Source: Sphingobacterium sp. N143
Lineage (GTDB): Bacteria; Bacteroidota; Bacteroidia; Sphingobacteriales; Sphingobacteriaceae
DNA length: 64,000 bases
Direction of reading: 5' to 3'
Assembly: GCF_030325625.1 (NCBI RefSeq)
Contig: NZ_JACAIS010000009.1
Span: forward strand, 207,647 to 271,646
Part shown: positions 17,811-26,472 of the stretch, piece by piece
Position numbering within the stretch: position 1 is the first letter of the stretch
Layout: every line of letters begins with the position of its first letter
Notes under the pieces: generated by a model
Seen by the model: only the letters and a program-made list of their open reading frames with translations
The model's database searches: none
What the model was told of the DNA's origin: nothing
Made by a program: the position numbers and the translations under genes

Positions 17811-18105
17811 TGAATAATTCTACTAATGCGTCCAACTTATTTGTTTGTACTTGATTGACCAACTTACCGTTTTTGAATGCGGCAAAAGTGGGTAGATTGT
17901 TAACATTGGCCAACTTGCGTGATTCAGGAAATTTCTCCGCGTCAGCAATAATGAAAGGGACACCCTCATTTTCGCCAGCCAATTTCTTAAATTTTGGTTT
18001 CATGATCTTACAATTGCCACACCAAGTTGCTGCATATTGCACCATCACAATATCGTTATTGTTTACAATTTCTTGTAAATTATCGTTTTCTAATTCTTGT
18101 AACAT
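17791..18105 (-). CDS. Thioredoxin-family protein
   Basis: A 104-residue cytoplasmic thioredoxin-fold protein. The active site is WCGNC (Cys29 and Cys32) in VQYAATWCGNCKIMKPKFKKL, and the cis-proline loop is NNLPTFAAFKNGKLV. The Gly-Asn pair in place of Gly-Pro marks it as a divergent thioredoxin rather than TrxA. It lies between the peroxiredoxin gene and DUF6952 and is probably the electron donor for that peroxiredoxin. Confidence 0.9.
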   Translation of the reverse strand: MLQELENDNLQEIVNNNDIVMVQYAATWCGNCKIMKPKFKKLAGENEGVPFIIADAEKFPESRKLANVNNLPTFAAFKNGKLVNQVQTNKLDALVELFNETAGN

Positions 18106-18189
18106 GATTTTATTATTAAGGTGATTGATGGAGAAATCAACAGGAGCCGGGATAAGGCCCCTGTTGATAGACCGCAGGTCTTTTTATAG

Positions 18190-18822
18190 TTAGTGTTTCG
18201 CTAAATAATCAGCAACACCTTTTCTGTCTGCATTCATTGCTTCTTTTCCTTCTTCCCAGTTTGCAGGACATACTTCGCCAAATTTTTGAACGTGCGCATA
18301 AGCATCGATCAGACGTAAATATTCTTTTACGTTACGGCCCAAAGGCATATCGTTGACAGACTCGTGGAAAACACGGCCAGTTTCGTCGATCAAATAAGTC
18401 GCTCTGTATGTTACAGCAGATCCTTGTGCCAATGTGCCATATTCTGGATGTTCAACTTCTTGAACGTCCAAGATGCCCAATACACTAGATAAGTTGCGGT
18501 TTGTGTCAGCTAAGATAGGGTATTCAACACCTTCGATACCACCATTGTCTTTTGCCGTGTTTAACCAAGCAAAATGAACTTCATTCGTATCGCATGATGC
18601 ACCGATTAAGATTGTGTTGCGTTTTTCAAACTCAGCAGCAGCTTCTTGAAAAGCATGCAATTCAGTGGGACAAACAAAAGTGAAATCTTTTGGATACCAA
18701 AACAAAAGAACTTTTTTTCCTTCTTTAACTGCTTTTTCAAAGATGTTGATCTGCAAATTATCGCCTAAATAATCGATAGCATCTACTGTAATGCTTGGGA
18801 AACTTTTACCTGTGAAACTCAT
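18190..18822 (-). CDS. Typical 2-Cys peroxiredoxin (AhpC/Prx1 type)
   Basis: A 210-residue peroxidase. The ATG at 18822 (MSFTGKSFPSITVDAI) is preferred; the frame upstream runs through the promoter. The peroxidatic cysteine is Cys51 in DFTFVCPTE and the resolving cysteine is about Cys185 in EVCPANWEEG. It reduces peroxides in the cytoplasm, with the thioredoxin 84 bp downstream as the likely reductant. A TATCTTTG box lies 25 bp upstream of the start. Confidence 0.95.
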   Translation of the reverse strand: MSFTGKSFPSITVDAIDYLGDNLQINIFEKAVKEGKKVLLFWYPKDFTFVCPTELHAFQEAAAEFEKRNTILIGASCDTNEVHFAWLNTAKDNGGIEGVEYPILADTNRNLSSVLGILDVQEVEHPEYGTLAQGSAVTYRATYLIDETGRVFHESVNDMPLGRNVKEYLRLIDAYAHVQKFGEVCPANWEEGKEAMNADRKGVADYLAKH

Positions 18823-18847
18823 AATATATCTTTCTTTTTTGTTGGCA

Positions 18848-18855
18848 CAAAGATA
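18848..18855 (-). promoter_or_regulatory. -7 promoter box of the peroxiredoxin gene
   Basis: Read on the minus strand this is TATCTTTG, an exact TANNTTTG match, 25 bp before the peroxiredoxin ATG, giving a normal short leader. No clear -33 TTG at the usual spacing. Confidence 0.55.
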
Positions 18856-19047
18856 CAGCAACTCTCATCAAAAAGCGAATTGATTTTACCAATATACTAT
18901 TGTCAAAATCTATTATGACCTGATTATAACAATAAGTTTTTATTATATTAATGATAAATTCATGGTTTGTGAATGATAGGATGACTACCTGGAGAAAAAA
19001 TAAAATAATTCATCCTCGGGCAGTTACAAAAATCTGAAAAAAAATAA

Positions 19048-19078
19048 TTGCACAGTTGTCGTGCAAAGCCTACTTTTG
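19048..19078 (+). promoter_or_regulatory. Promoter of tRNA-Tyr
   Basis: TTG at 19048-19050, a 20-bp spacer, then TACTTTTG at 19071-19078, 29 bp before the tRNA. This is a full match to the Bacteroidota consensus. Confidence 0.7.
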
Positions 19079-19107
19079 CGACGTTCTTTTAAGAATACTA
19101 CAATGCT

Positions 19108-19188
19108 GGAGGGGTTCCAGAGCGGTCAAATGGGACGGACTGTAAATCCGTTGCTTCGGCTTCGAAGGTTCGAATCCTTCTCCCTCCA
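19108..19188 (+). tRNA. tRNA-Tyr (anticodon GTA)
   Basis: Cloverleaf by eye: acceptor GGAGGGG pairs with TCCCTCC (one G-T), the anticodon loop is CTGTAAA giving GTA, a long variable arm (TTGCTTCGGCTTCG region) as in class II tRNAs, and T arm GAAGG-TTCGAAT-CCTTC. Discriminator A at 19188; CCA is not encoded. Confidence 0.95.
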
Positions 19189-19210
19189 CATTTTTTCTCC
19201 AAATTCCCCT

Positions 19211-19220
19211 CCCCCCCCCC
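19211..19220 (+). repeat. C10 homopolymer after tRNA-Tyr
   Basis: Ten C residues directly after CCCCT, in non-coding sequence between two tRNA genes. Prone to length variation and sequencing error; no function is evident. Confidence 0.6.
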
Positions 19221-19418
19221 TTCACCATATCGTTAAGTACAAAGATTTCAGTTAGCATAGCCTGAATTGAAGGATAATGAGTTTTATCAAGTGTCTTTTT
19301 AACCTGGTACAAGAAAATCAGCATATTGTTATGTGCCGTGCCTGTACAAAAAATTATATTGATTTTGGTTCAGCTATTGACTTATTTGTAAAATAAGCCT
19401 AAGTTTGGCTTTTGAAAA

Positions 19419-19493
19419 GGCCCCGTAGTTCAACGGATAGAATAGATGTTTCCTAAACATTTGATAGCAGTTCGATTCTGCTCGGGGCTACCA
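19419..19493 (+). tRNA. tRNA-Arg (anticodon CCT)
   Basis: Acceptor GGCCCCG pairs with CGGGGCT (first pair G-T), anticodon loop TTCCTAA gives CCT, T arm AGCAG-TTCGATT-CTGCT. Discriminator A at 19490 and an encoded CCA at 19491-19493, unlike tRNA-Tyr and tRNA-Lys in this window. It reads AGG codons. Confidence 0.93.
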
Positions 19494-19495
19494 AA

Positions 19496-19531
19496 CGAAT
19501 AAAAGCGACTGAGATCAGTCGCTTTTATTCG
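19496..19531 (+). terminator. Bidirectional terminator between tRNA-Arg and the MFS gene
   Basis: A 17-bp perfect stem (CGAATAAAAGCGACTGA and its complement) with a 2-base gap. It separates two convergent units and would act on both. Confidence 0.85.
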
Positions 19532-19558
19532 TTTAAAGACCGTTTAAACATTGTCTAC

Positions 19559-20752
19559 TTATGTGGAAGCCTGGTTTTCTCCTTTAAATAAGGATAAACG
19601 TCCGACCATGATAAACATCAGCAAGCCGAAACAGGCAAAGACCCCATATGAATAGCGTAAACTGAATATTTCAGCAATATAGCCGATCAGTGGAGGTCCC
19701 ATTAAAAAGCCAAGATAACTAATGCTGGAAACCATAGCCAAGGCTACACCAGAAGGAACGTTCTTGTTTTGTCCCGCAATGCTATAAATAGAAGGGACAT
19801 TACAGGCTACCCCTATGCCCACCAGCATAAAGGCCAATGTACAGACTAGAAACTGTGGAAATATAACAGACGTCATCATGCCAACAAACATCAGTATCCC
19901 ACTATATTGGAGAGTTGTTTTACGGCCTAATTTACGGATAACGGCATCACCGACAAACCGTCCCGTAGCCATCATGATCATAAAAGAAGCATAGCCTACC
20001 ACGACAAACCTTTGCGGGGCATGAACGATATCCTTAAAATACACCCCGCTCCAGTCAAACATAGCCCCCTCGGTTGCCATGCTGAAAAAACCGATAATAC
20101 CCAGCTGAAGTAAGCTCCCTTCAGGTTTTGAGAAAAAACTTCTTTTTTCTTTTTGTGGCGATTTACCCGGAACCAGGTATTTCTGGTTGATTACCGTGTT
20201 TCCAGTGACGAAAATCAATATAATTAAAAAATGAGATAAAGTATTTAAACCAAGATTCATGGTTAGCAAACCCACCAACGCACCTGTAAATCCCGCAATA
20301 CTCCATGCGCCATGAAAAGAAGTCATGATGGACTTCTTGTATATCTGCTCTGTGGCCACCCCCTGCGTATTGACAGAAATATTGCACATGTTGCCTGTTA
20401 CCCCAAATAAAAATAAAATTGCACCTAATTGCCAGGCATTTTGCGCAAAGGCGATGGAACATAAGACCAGCGAATAAGCAATAGGTACGATCCGCAATAC
20501 TTTTGCACTCCCATATTTCGTCACCAGTTTCCCCGAAAGAGCCATTGTCACTAATTGTCCGATAGGAAGCATCAATAGAATCGTTCCCAGTTGTCCTTCA
20601 CTCAAGTGAAGATGATCCTTAATGACAGGAATCCGGCTTGCCCAAGAGGCAAATGCAATGCCCTGACAAAAAAAGAAAAGCGATACGGCAATTCGTATGC
20701 GATTGCGTCTGTGGTAAAGGTCTTCTTCTGAGAGAGTTAACGATGCGGCCAT
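19559..20752 (-). CDS. MFS transporter (YbjJ-like)
   Basis: A 397-residue protein with 12 hydrophobic segments. The opening RIRIAVSLFFFCQGIAFASWASRIPVIKDHL and the SGKLVTKYGSAKVLRI loop resemble YbjJ-like and other sugar/drug MFS members. A second motif-A-like loop is RFVGDAVIRKLGRKTTLQYSG. The substrate cannot be assigned. A minus-strand TAACTTTG box (20772-20779) lies 20 bp before the start. Confidence 0.88.
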   Translation of the reverse strand: MAASLTLSEEDLYHRRNRIRIAVSLFFFCQGIAFASWASRIPVIKDHLHLSEGQLGTILLMLPIGQLVTMALSGKLVTKYGSAKVLRIVPIAYSLVLCSIAFAQNAWQLGAILFLFGVTGNMCNISVNTQGVATEQIYKKSIMTSFHGAWSIAGFTGALVGLLTMNLGLNTLSHFLIILIFVTGNTVINQKYLVPGKSPQKEKRSFFSKPEGSLLQLGIIGFFSMATEGAMFDWSGVYFKDIVHAPQRFVVVGYASFMIMMATGRFVGDAVIRKLGRKTTLQYSGILMFVGMMTSVIFPQFLVCTLAFMLVGIGVACNVPSIYSIAGQNKNVPSGVALAMVSSISYLGFLMGPPLIGYIAEIFSLRYSYGVFACFGLLMFIMVGRLSLFKGENQAST

Positions 20753-20901
20753 AGTTTAATAGTTGAGGGTGCAAAGTTACGGATAAGTAATTCAAATTTA
20801 CGACACAATAATCAAAGAAAGTTAGTCATAAGAATAAAACAAAAGTATATTCGTCCAGACTATTCAACCTTACTTCGGGGATAATTATCATAATGTCAGG
20901 G

Positions 20902-20957
20902 TTTTTGTTGTAATTCGGGCTGGCGATAATTATCTTCCGTCTGAATTGCAACAAAAA
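20902..20957. repeat. Inverted repeat with a palindrome in its loop
   Basis: Arms TTTTTGTTGTAATTC and GAATTGCAACAAAAA pair over 15 positions with a single T/G mismatch; the 26-base loop contains GATAATTATC. Could be an operator or an RNA hairpin; no adjacent T run in the direction of either gene makes a simple terminator less likely. Confidence 0.6.
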
Positions 20958-21231
20958 AGTGTCTTTCCTCATCGGTGAGCACTAAATAAAGATAACGAAT
21001 TATAGCAAACAGCGCAAGGGTAGGTTGTTCAGAAAAGAACCAAAAGACCAAATGATATCAAACATCAAATATTCCTGATATGAACCAGATTGTTTGCTTG
21101 AGCAAGAATAAAGACCAATGTATGATTTAATTGACATGGCCAGAGAAAATAATAAATAAGGGCAATAAACAAGTAGAGTGTAAAATTCCAGATATCTAAA
21201 TAATTTATGACAATTTATCCCGGTCCTATCC

Positions 21232-21239
21232 TACCTTTG
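21232..21239 (+). promoter_or_regulatory. -7 promoter box of the tricorn-like protease gene
   Basis: TACCTTTG, 34 bp before the ATG at 21274. No convincing -33 TTG at the expected distance. Confidence 0.5.
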
Positions 21240-21273
21240 TATCTGATAAATAATTATTAGCCTTCTCGATACA

Positions 21274-24200
21274 ATGATAAAAAAACTACTTTTAAGTACA
21301 GTTCTAATTAGTAGTGGAGCTGTTCCTGTTGTTGCTCAGCAACCAACATTCTTATCTCATCCCACGTTGACTCCTGATGCAAAAGAAATGGTGTTCAGCT
21401 ACGAGGGCGATCTCTGGAAAGTAGCAAGTCAGGGTGGTGTCGCTGTTCGGCTTACAGGAATGGAAGGGAATGAGGTCAACCCACGTATTTCTCCAGATGG
21501 TAAATGGCTTGCCTTCTCTGCCAGTCAAAATGGGAATATGGATGTCTATGTTATGCCTTTGACTGGCGGTGATATACGCCAGCTGACGACACATGAAAGC
21601 TCAGATGAGGTGGATAGCTGGAGCTGGGACAGTAAATCACTCTTTTTTACATCAACACGTTATAATCGGATGAGTTCCTATCAGGTGCCTCTGGATGGAG
21701 GTACGGCAACAAGGATATTCCCCCATTTATTCAATTACATCAGCAATATGGTTCCCACACCTTCAGGAGAATTGCTGTTCAACGATAGTTGGGAAGGGTA
21801 TAGTTCGGCCAATCGCAAACGTTACAAGGGGGCATTTAATCCAGATATTAAATCATATAACCCTAAAACGAAGGTCTTTAAGCAATATACAGACTACATC
21901 GGTAAAGATTTTTGGCCAACAGTGGACCGACATGGGAATATTTATTATGTTTCAGATGAAAGCAACGGCGAGTATAATCTTTATCAGCTTATTGGTGGCA
22001 GTCAAAAAGTACCATTGACTACTTTTTCAGAATCTATTAAGCGTCCCTTTGTATCAGCCAACGGTACTAGTATCGTGTTTGAAAAGGGATATCAACTCTA
22101 TATTTACAATGTCAAAAGCAAAGTAATTGAACAGCCTAAGATCGCCTTAAATCGCAATCAGGTGCTCGGCAAGCTCAAAGAATTTAATATCAAAGGTAAC
22201 ATCAGCAACTTTGATGTTTCTCCCGACGGTAAGAAAATGGCTTTCGTGTCCAGGGGAGAGCTTTTTGTTTCCGATGTGGAAGGTAAGTTTATCCGTCAGA
22301 TGCCTGGGCAGGGTGAACGGATTATGGAAGTCAAATGGCTTAAGGATAGCAAAACGTTGTTGTATAGCCAGACTTTCAAGGGGTATCAAAACTGGTTTTC
22401 CCGTGCCGCGGATGGTAAGGGCGAAATAAGACAATTGACTCAAGATTTCCGAAATAATCGTGATATTGCTTTCAATGCCGAGCGGACCAAGGCTGTGTAT
22501 CTCAGCGGGCGTGATGAGGTCCGCGTGCTGGATCTGCTGAGTTTAAAAAGTCAGACTGTTGTCAAAGATGAGATTTGGGGATTTCAGAATTCGGCACCTT
22601 CTTTCTCCCCGGATGGTAATTATCTATTGTTCACCGCCATGCGTAATTTTGAACAAGATATCTTTGTGCATAATTTAAAGAACGGACAAACAACGAATTT
22701 AACGAACACCGGTGTTACCGAAGCGGCACCCTATTGGTCTCCGGATGGGAAATATATCTACTTTGCCAGTAATAGAACAAAGCCTTCATATCCTACAGGT
22801 ATGCAGCACTCAAGTATCTTCCGTATGGCGCTGAGCAACTTTGACCAGCCTTACCGCAGTGCTAAGTTCGATGAATTATTTGCTCCCCCTGTCAAAAAAG
22901 ATACAGCATCTCGCGTGTCAAAAAGGGAAAATGATGTGAAAGGTAATCATGAAGCGCGTCGTGCAAATGCTAAATCAGCAAAAGAAAATGCTGAGCCTAC
23001 GAAAAAAGTCGTGGTTCAGCTGGAGGTGGAAGGTCTGCGCGATCGTATTGAACAAGTGAGCCCAGTTTCCGGGACACAATATGCGCCGCTAGTTATTCAA
23101 AAAGCGGATAAATCCCATGTGTTCTATTCGTCCAATCATGAAGGCAAATACAGTGTTTATCGAACAATCTATGAAGCTTTTGTTCCGGCTAAAACCGAGA
23201 AAGTGGCCGAAGGTGGAATGGGGCAGCTAATAGAGTCTGCAGGAAAGTATTTTATGTTGAGCCGTGGCGTGATTAAGAAGTACAATCTGGAGCACAACAA
23301 GCTGGAGGCTATAGCCATGGATTTTAAATTCAACAGGGATTTGGCGAAAGAGTTTAATCAAATGTTTTATGAAACCTGGGCTAATTTAGAAGAAAATTTT
23401 TATGACGATAATTTTCATGGAATGGACTGGTCCGGCGTGAAGAAGACTTATGAAAATTATCTTCAGGAAATTAATAGCCGAACAGATCTACGTATTCTTC
23501 TGAATGATATGCTGGGAGAACTAAATTCGTCACATTTGGGCTTCAGTTCAATGGGCGATGAAGAGCATAAACCATTTCGCTATGTGACCAATGAGATTGG
23601 AGTAGAATACGATAATCATAATCCCTATAAGATTAATCATATTGTACCCAATGGCCCGGCTGCAAAAAAAGAAGCCAATATCAAAGAAGGAGATATACTT
23701 GTGGCAATCAATGGCGTTCAATTAAATCCGCAGGCAGATCGTGACAGCTATTTCACTCTGCCCTCGCTGGAGGAAGAAATCCAATTGACATTAAGTCGCC
23801 AGGGAAAAGAGATATCCACTCGTGTGAGGCCACTTTCCAGTGCGGCATTTAAAGATCTTATCTACGACGAATGGATTAAGGATAACCGTAAAAATGTGGA
23901 TAAATGGAGCAATGATCAGATCGCATATTCCCATATGAAAAATATGTCGGATATCGAACTGCAGCGTTTTCTTATTGATATGGCCGAACAGGAAAACAAT
24001 AAAAAAGGGATCATCCTGGATCTAAGGTACAATACAGGCGGCAATGTACACGATGAAGTCTTACGATTTCTTTCACAGCGGCCTTATTTACAGTGGCAGT
24101 ACCGAGGGGGAAAACGTGCGCCACAAAGTAATTTTGCACCGGCGGCCAAACCCATTGTCCTATTGATCAATGAACAATCCCTGAGTGATGCTGAGATGAC

Positions 24201-24468
24201 TGCGGCTGGTTTTAAAGCGCTTAAATTAGGAAAGGTCATCGGCAACGAAACCTATCGCTGGATAATCTTTACGTCTGCCAAAAGCTTGGTCGATGGGTCC
24301 ACTTACCGTTTGCCATCTTGGGGATGTTATACGCTGGACGGGCAGGATTTGGAGCAGACAGGCGTTGCCCCGGATATTTTAGTGAAAAATACAGTTCAAG
24401 ACAGGTTGGAAAATAAAGATCCCCAATTGGAAAGAGCCGTGAAGGAAATACTTGACAGCATCAAATAA
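21274..24468 (+). CDS. Tricorn-like S41 protease with beta-propellers and PDZ
   Basis: A 1064-residue exported protein (signal peptide ending GAVPVVAQ). Residues about 25-560 are WD40-like PD40 repeats (PTLTPDAKEMVFSYEGDLW; ISPDGKWLAFSASQNGNMDVYV; FSPDGNYLLFTAMRN; WSPDGKYIYFASNR), forming two propellers. A charged Lys/Glu-rich linker follows, then a helical tricorn C1 domain (ETWANLEENFYDDNFHGMDWSGVKKTYENYL), PDZ (about 775-850) and the S41 core (GIILDLRYNTGGNVHDEVL; INEQSLSDAEM with the nucleophile serine near 969-971). It should degrade peptides in the periplasm. Homologues are common in Bacteroidota. Confidence 0.93.
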   Translation: MIKKLLLSTVLISSGAVPVVAQQPTFLSHPTLTPDAKEMVFSYEGDLWKVASQGGVAVRLTGMEGNEVNPRISPDGKWLAFSASQNGNMDVYVMPLTGGDIRQLTTHESSDEVDSWSWDSKSLFFTSTRYNRMSSYQVPLDGGTATRIFPHLFNYISNMVPTPSGELLFNDSWEGYSSANRKRYKGAFNPDIKSYNPKTKVFKQYTDYIGKDFWPTVDRHGNIYYVSDESNGEYNLYQLIGGSQKVPLTTFSESIKRPFVSANGTSIVFEKGYQLYIYNVKSKVIEQPKIALNRNQVLGKLKEFNIKGNISNFDVSPDGKKMAFVSRGELFVSDVEGKFIRQMPGQGERIMEVKWLKDSKTLLYSQTFKGYQNWFSRAADGKGEIRQLTQDFRNNRDIAFNAERTKAVYLSGRDEVRVLDLLSLKSQTVVKDEIWGFQNSAPSFSPDGNYLLFTAMRNFEQDIFVHNLKNGQTTNLTNTGVTEAAPYWSPDGKYIYFASNRTKPSYPTGMQHSSIFRMALSNFDQPYRSAKFDELFAPPVKKDTASRVSKRENDVKGNHEARRANAKSAKENAEPTKKVVVQLEVEGLRDRIEQVSPVSGTQYAPLVIQKADKSHVFYSSNHEGKYSVYRTIYEAFVPAKTEKVAEGGMGQLIESAGKYFMLSRGVIKKYNLEHNKLEAIAMDFKFNRDLAKEFNQMFYETWANLEENFYDDNFHGMDWSGVKKTYENYLQEINSRTDLRILLNDMLGELNSSHLGFSSMGDEEHKPFRYVTNEIGVEYDNHNPYKINHIVPNGPAAKKEANIKEGDILVAINGVQLNPQADRDSYFTLPSLEEEIQLTLSRQGKEISTRVRPLSSAAFKDLIYDEWIKDNRKNVDKWSNDQIAYSHMKNMSDIELQRFLIDMAEQENNKKGIILDLRYNTGGNVHDEVLRFLSQRPYLQWQYRGGKRAPQSNFAPAAKPIVLLINEQSLSDAEMTAAGFKALKLGKVIGNETYRWIIFTSAKSLVDGSTYRLPSWGCYTLDGQDLEQTGVAPDILVKNTVQDRLENKDPQLERAVKEILDSIK

Positions 24469-24586
24469 GTGATCCACACCGTTTGATCTTTATGGTTAAT
24501 TATGCAATACCTGTTTGAAAGATACAAATACATATAGTCAGGGAAGGCATGAACGTCATAAAAAACCAAAAATTATAAGTTTACAC

Positions 24587-24617
24587 TTGACTTTTTCTGC
24601 GGTGAACCTTACATTTG
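24587..24617 (+). promoter_or_regulatory. Promoter of tRNA-Lys
   Basis: TTG at 24587-24589, 20-bp spacer, TACATTTG at 24610-24617, 11 bp before the mature tRNA 5' end. Confidence 0.7.
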
Positions 24618-24628
24618 ATCTGTCGATT

Positions 24629-24701
24629 GACTTCGTAGCTCAGTTGGTAGAGCAACAGACTCTTAATCTGTGGGTCCTGAGTTCGAGCCTCAGCGGGGTC
24701 A
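24629..24701 (+). tRNA. tRNA-Lys (anticodon CTT)
   Basis: Acceptor GACTTCG pairs with CGGGGTC, D arm GCTC-AGTTGGTA-GAGC, anticodon loop ACTCTTAAT region giving CTT, T arm CTGAG-TTCGAGC-CTCAG, discriminator A at 24701, no encoded CCA. The stop codon of the serine recombinase lies antisense inside it (24640-24642), which marks it as the likely integration target. Confidence 0.95.
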
Positions 24702-26232
24702 CATCTTGGGACAAGTCTAAAAACGATAGACTTGTCCCATTTTTTTTACCTTGTAACTTGCTGTTATTCTGATAAATAAGAGCAATCGCCGAATTTAGTC
24801 TCGGAGTTCGATGTCTTGTTCCGTCAAATTCCAAAAAATCGGGGAACATCGAACTCACTATAAGCCTTTTTTCCTCAATATCGCCGTTTTCATAGCGTCT
24901 ATCAATGTTTGCGACCTTTTTTAAGGTAGATGCGACCAAATCCTTAATCTCTGTTCCGACCACTGCCAAATCATTTAATCTTCGTTCCAAAACCTCAATC
25001 TTTCCTTTGGTCAATTTCTTTACTTCTTGGAAATCATCGTCTGCCATTTCTCCATCGGCGTTTTTTAAAAGCGCATTTTGATAGCGTTTGTTCAACGCAT
25101 CAATCTCATCTATGATATTTGCCCGTTCGGTGTTTTGGGCTTTGGTCTTGCTGTTGAAGTCTTTTATAAAGGCTTCGATAAAAACATCGACCATTCCCTC
25201 TTTTGGCGACATATACCGCAATTGTTTTAAAAAAGCCTCATTAGCAGTCTCCGCTTTGAACCTTGTTCCACAGGCAGAACTACAATGATAGTAGTAATAG
25301 TAATTGCCCATCTTTCCCTTTGAGGCACTTCCAGTCAGCATACGCTTGCATTTAGGGCATTTGAGAAACCCTCTAAGTGGCAAATTGTCCATAGCCACGA
25401 TTTTAGGCTTTACAATCCTCTTTCTCCCATCGAGAATATCCTGCACATCAGCAAAGGTCTTTTCGCTGATTAAAGGCTCGTGTTGTCCTTTGACAAAACA
25501 TCCCTTTTCCTCTTTGTAGGGAGGTATGAATATTTTGCCACAGTACAATGGGTTTCGCATGGCTACCCAAAAATTGTTCTTACTGAATCGCCCCTTTCCA
25601 TCTGCTTTCTCCCGAACCATTTTCCATATCTGTTCCGTATTGAAGTTATTGGAAACGATTTGTTCAAATGCCCATTTCAAAAGGGGGGCTTCAAAGTCAT
25701 GTGGGGCAATGAATTTCTTTTTGCCCTCTGTTATCTTGTTAACATATCCCAATGGAGCAGTACCCATATAACGCCCCTCTTTTTTCGCCCTGCGCATTCC
25801 GTGAAAAACGTTCAATGCACGCCTGTCGTTCTCAACTTCCGGTGAAGCAAGATAAAATGCAAGCATGATTTTATTTTCGGGAATGGTAAGGTCTAAGGGC
25901 TGTTCTATTGCCACAGGTTCAACGCCATGTGTCCGTAACTGGTTAATCATTTGGTAGGCATCCCCTGCGTTTCTGCTGAACCTATCCCATTTGGTAAATA
26001 ATATTATTGACCCCGCTTTGTTGTTCTTTGTTTTGCGTAGGGTAGATAAATATTTCTGCCACTCTGGACGTTTGAAAGATTTTGCCGAATGGTCTTCTAT
26101 GTACACATCTCTTACTGGAATGCCTTTTAATTCACAATATCTCCTTAATCGGTCTTCTTGGTCACGTTGCGAATATCCTTTGTCCGCCTGCTCGTCTGTC
26201 GATACACGTATGTATAAATCTGCCTTTCTCAT
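24640..26232 (-). CDS. Large serine recombinase (Resolvase + Recombinase + zinc ribbon)
   Basis: About 530 residues. The ATG at 26232 (MRKADLYIRVSTDEQAD) follows a GTG one codon earlier. The resolvase domain (about 1-150) carries the catalytic serine Ser11 and the helper motif LFTKWDRFSRN; the Recombinase domain follows (GTAPLGYVNK onwards), then a zinc ribbon with CPKCKRM and a later CSSAC, and a C-terminal coiled coil (NIIDEIDALNKRYQNALLKN). It should catalyse site-specific integration and excision of an element. The last 25 or so residues (DVTPLRLELRTHRLRVCCSTN region) are simply the antisense reading of the terminator and tRNA-Lys, so the native C-terminus was probably altered by integration. 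Confidence 0.92.
   Translation of the reverse strand: MRKADLYIRVSTDEQADKGYSQRDQEDRLRRYCELKGIPVRDVYIEDHSAKSFKRPEWQKYLSTLRKTKNNKAGSIILFTKWDRFSRNAGDAYQMINQLRTHGVEPVAIEQPLDLTIPENKIMLAFYLASPEVENDRRALNVFHGMRRAKKEGRYMGTAPLGYVNKITEGKKKFIAPHDFEAPLLKWAFEQIVSNNFNTEQIWKMVREKADGKGRFSKNNFWVAMRNPLYCGKIFIPPYKEEKGCFVKGQHEPLISEKTFADVQDILDGRKRIVKPKIVAMDNLPLRGFLKCPKCKRMLTGSASKGKMGNYYYYYHCSSACGTRFKAETANEAFLKQLRYMSPKEGMVDVFIEAFIKDFNSKTKAQNTERANIIDEIDALNKRYQNALLKNADGEMADDDFQEVKKLTKGKIEVLERRLNDLAVVGTEIKDLVASTLKKVANIDRRYENGDIEEKRLIVSSMFPDFLEFDGTRHRTPRLNSAIALIYQNNSKLQGKKNGTSLSFLDLSQDVTPLRLELRTHRLRVCCSTN
24707..24739 (+). terminator. Intrinsic terminator after tRNA-Lys
   Basis: A 13-bp perfect stem (TGGGACAAGTCTA / TAGACTTGTCCCA) with a 7-base loop, followed by eight T. 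It is overlapped antisense by the recombinase 3' end. Confidence 0.9.
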
Positions 26233-26258
26233 CACAACAGTTTTCCTTGTTCATTAGA

Positions 26259-26420
26259 TTAAAGTTTTCCTCTTAGATACTGGTTAACTGCAATGTGAGC
26301 TATCTTCTTAACAAACGCCAAAATAGCTTCCGCTTCTTCTAAATCGACCTCCGTACCTTTCTTTTTCAAGATTTGCTTAACTCTTTCGGGGGTTAAATCG
26401 TTCGTTTTTTCTTTCTCCAT
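26259..26420 (-). CDS. Small helical protein paired with the recombinase
   Basis: A 53-residue frame: MEKEKTNDLTPERVKQIL, then KKKGTEVDLEEAEAILAF and VKKIAHIAVNQYLRGKL. It has codon periodicity and no low-complexity bias, ends 27 bp before the recombinase start, and resembles short LTPERV...EVTLEEA...QYL proteins that I recall beside recombinases in Flavobacteriia and Sphingobacteriia elements. The function is unknown; a recombination directionality factor or DNA-binding accessory would fit the position. I judge it real because of conserved-looking sequence and the tight spacing. Confidence 0.65.
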   Translation of the reverse strand: MEKEKTNDLTPERVKQILKKKGTEVDLEEAEAILAFVKKIAHIAVNQYLRGKL

Positions 26421-26472
26421 CTTCACTCATTTTGCTTGTTAAACAGAGCGGTTTTATCCGCTACAAGCAAAC

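Larger units (their letters stand above)
20753..21273. other. Divergent intergenic region with palindromes and a long inverted repeat
   Basis: Between the MFS gene (minus) and the tricorn-like gene (plus). It holds two copies of the 10-bp palindrome GATAATTATC (20880-20889 and 20925-20934, centres 45 bp apart), a 15-bp inverted repeat with one G-T pair (20902-20916 with 20943-20957) that encloses the second palindrome, the MFS -7 box, and TACCTTTG at 21232-21239 for the downstream gene. No open frame with coding character. Confidence 0.6.

Noticed and set aside
24515..24772. Plus-strand frame of 85 codons across tRNA-Lys
   Set aside because: It contains the whole tRNA and its terminator; a readthrough artefact.
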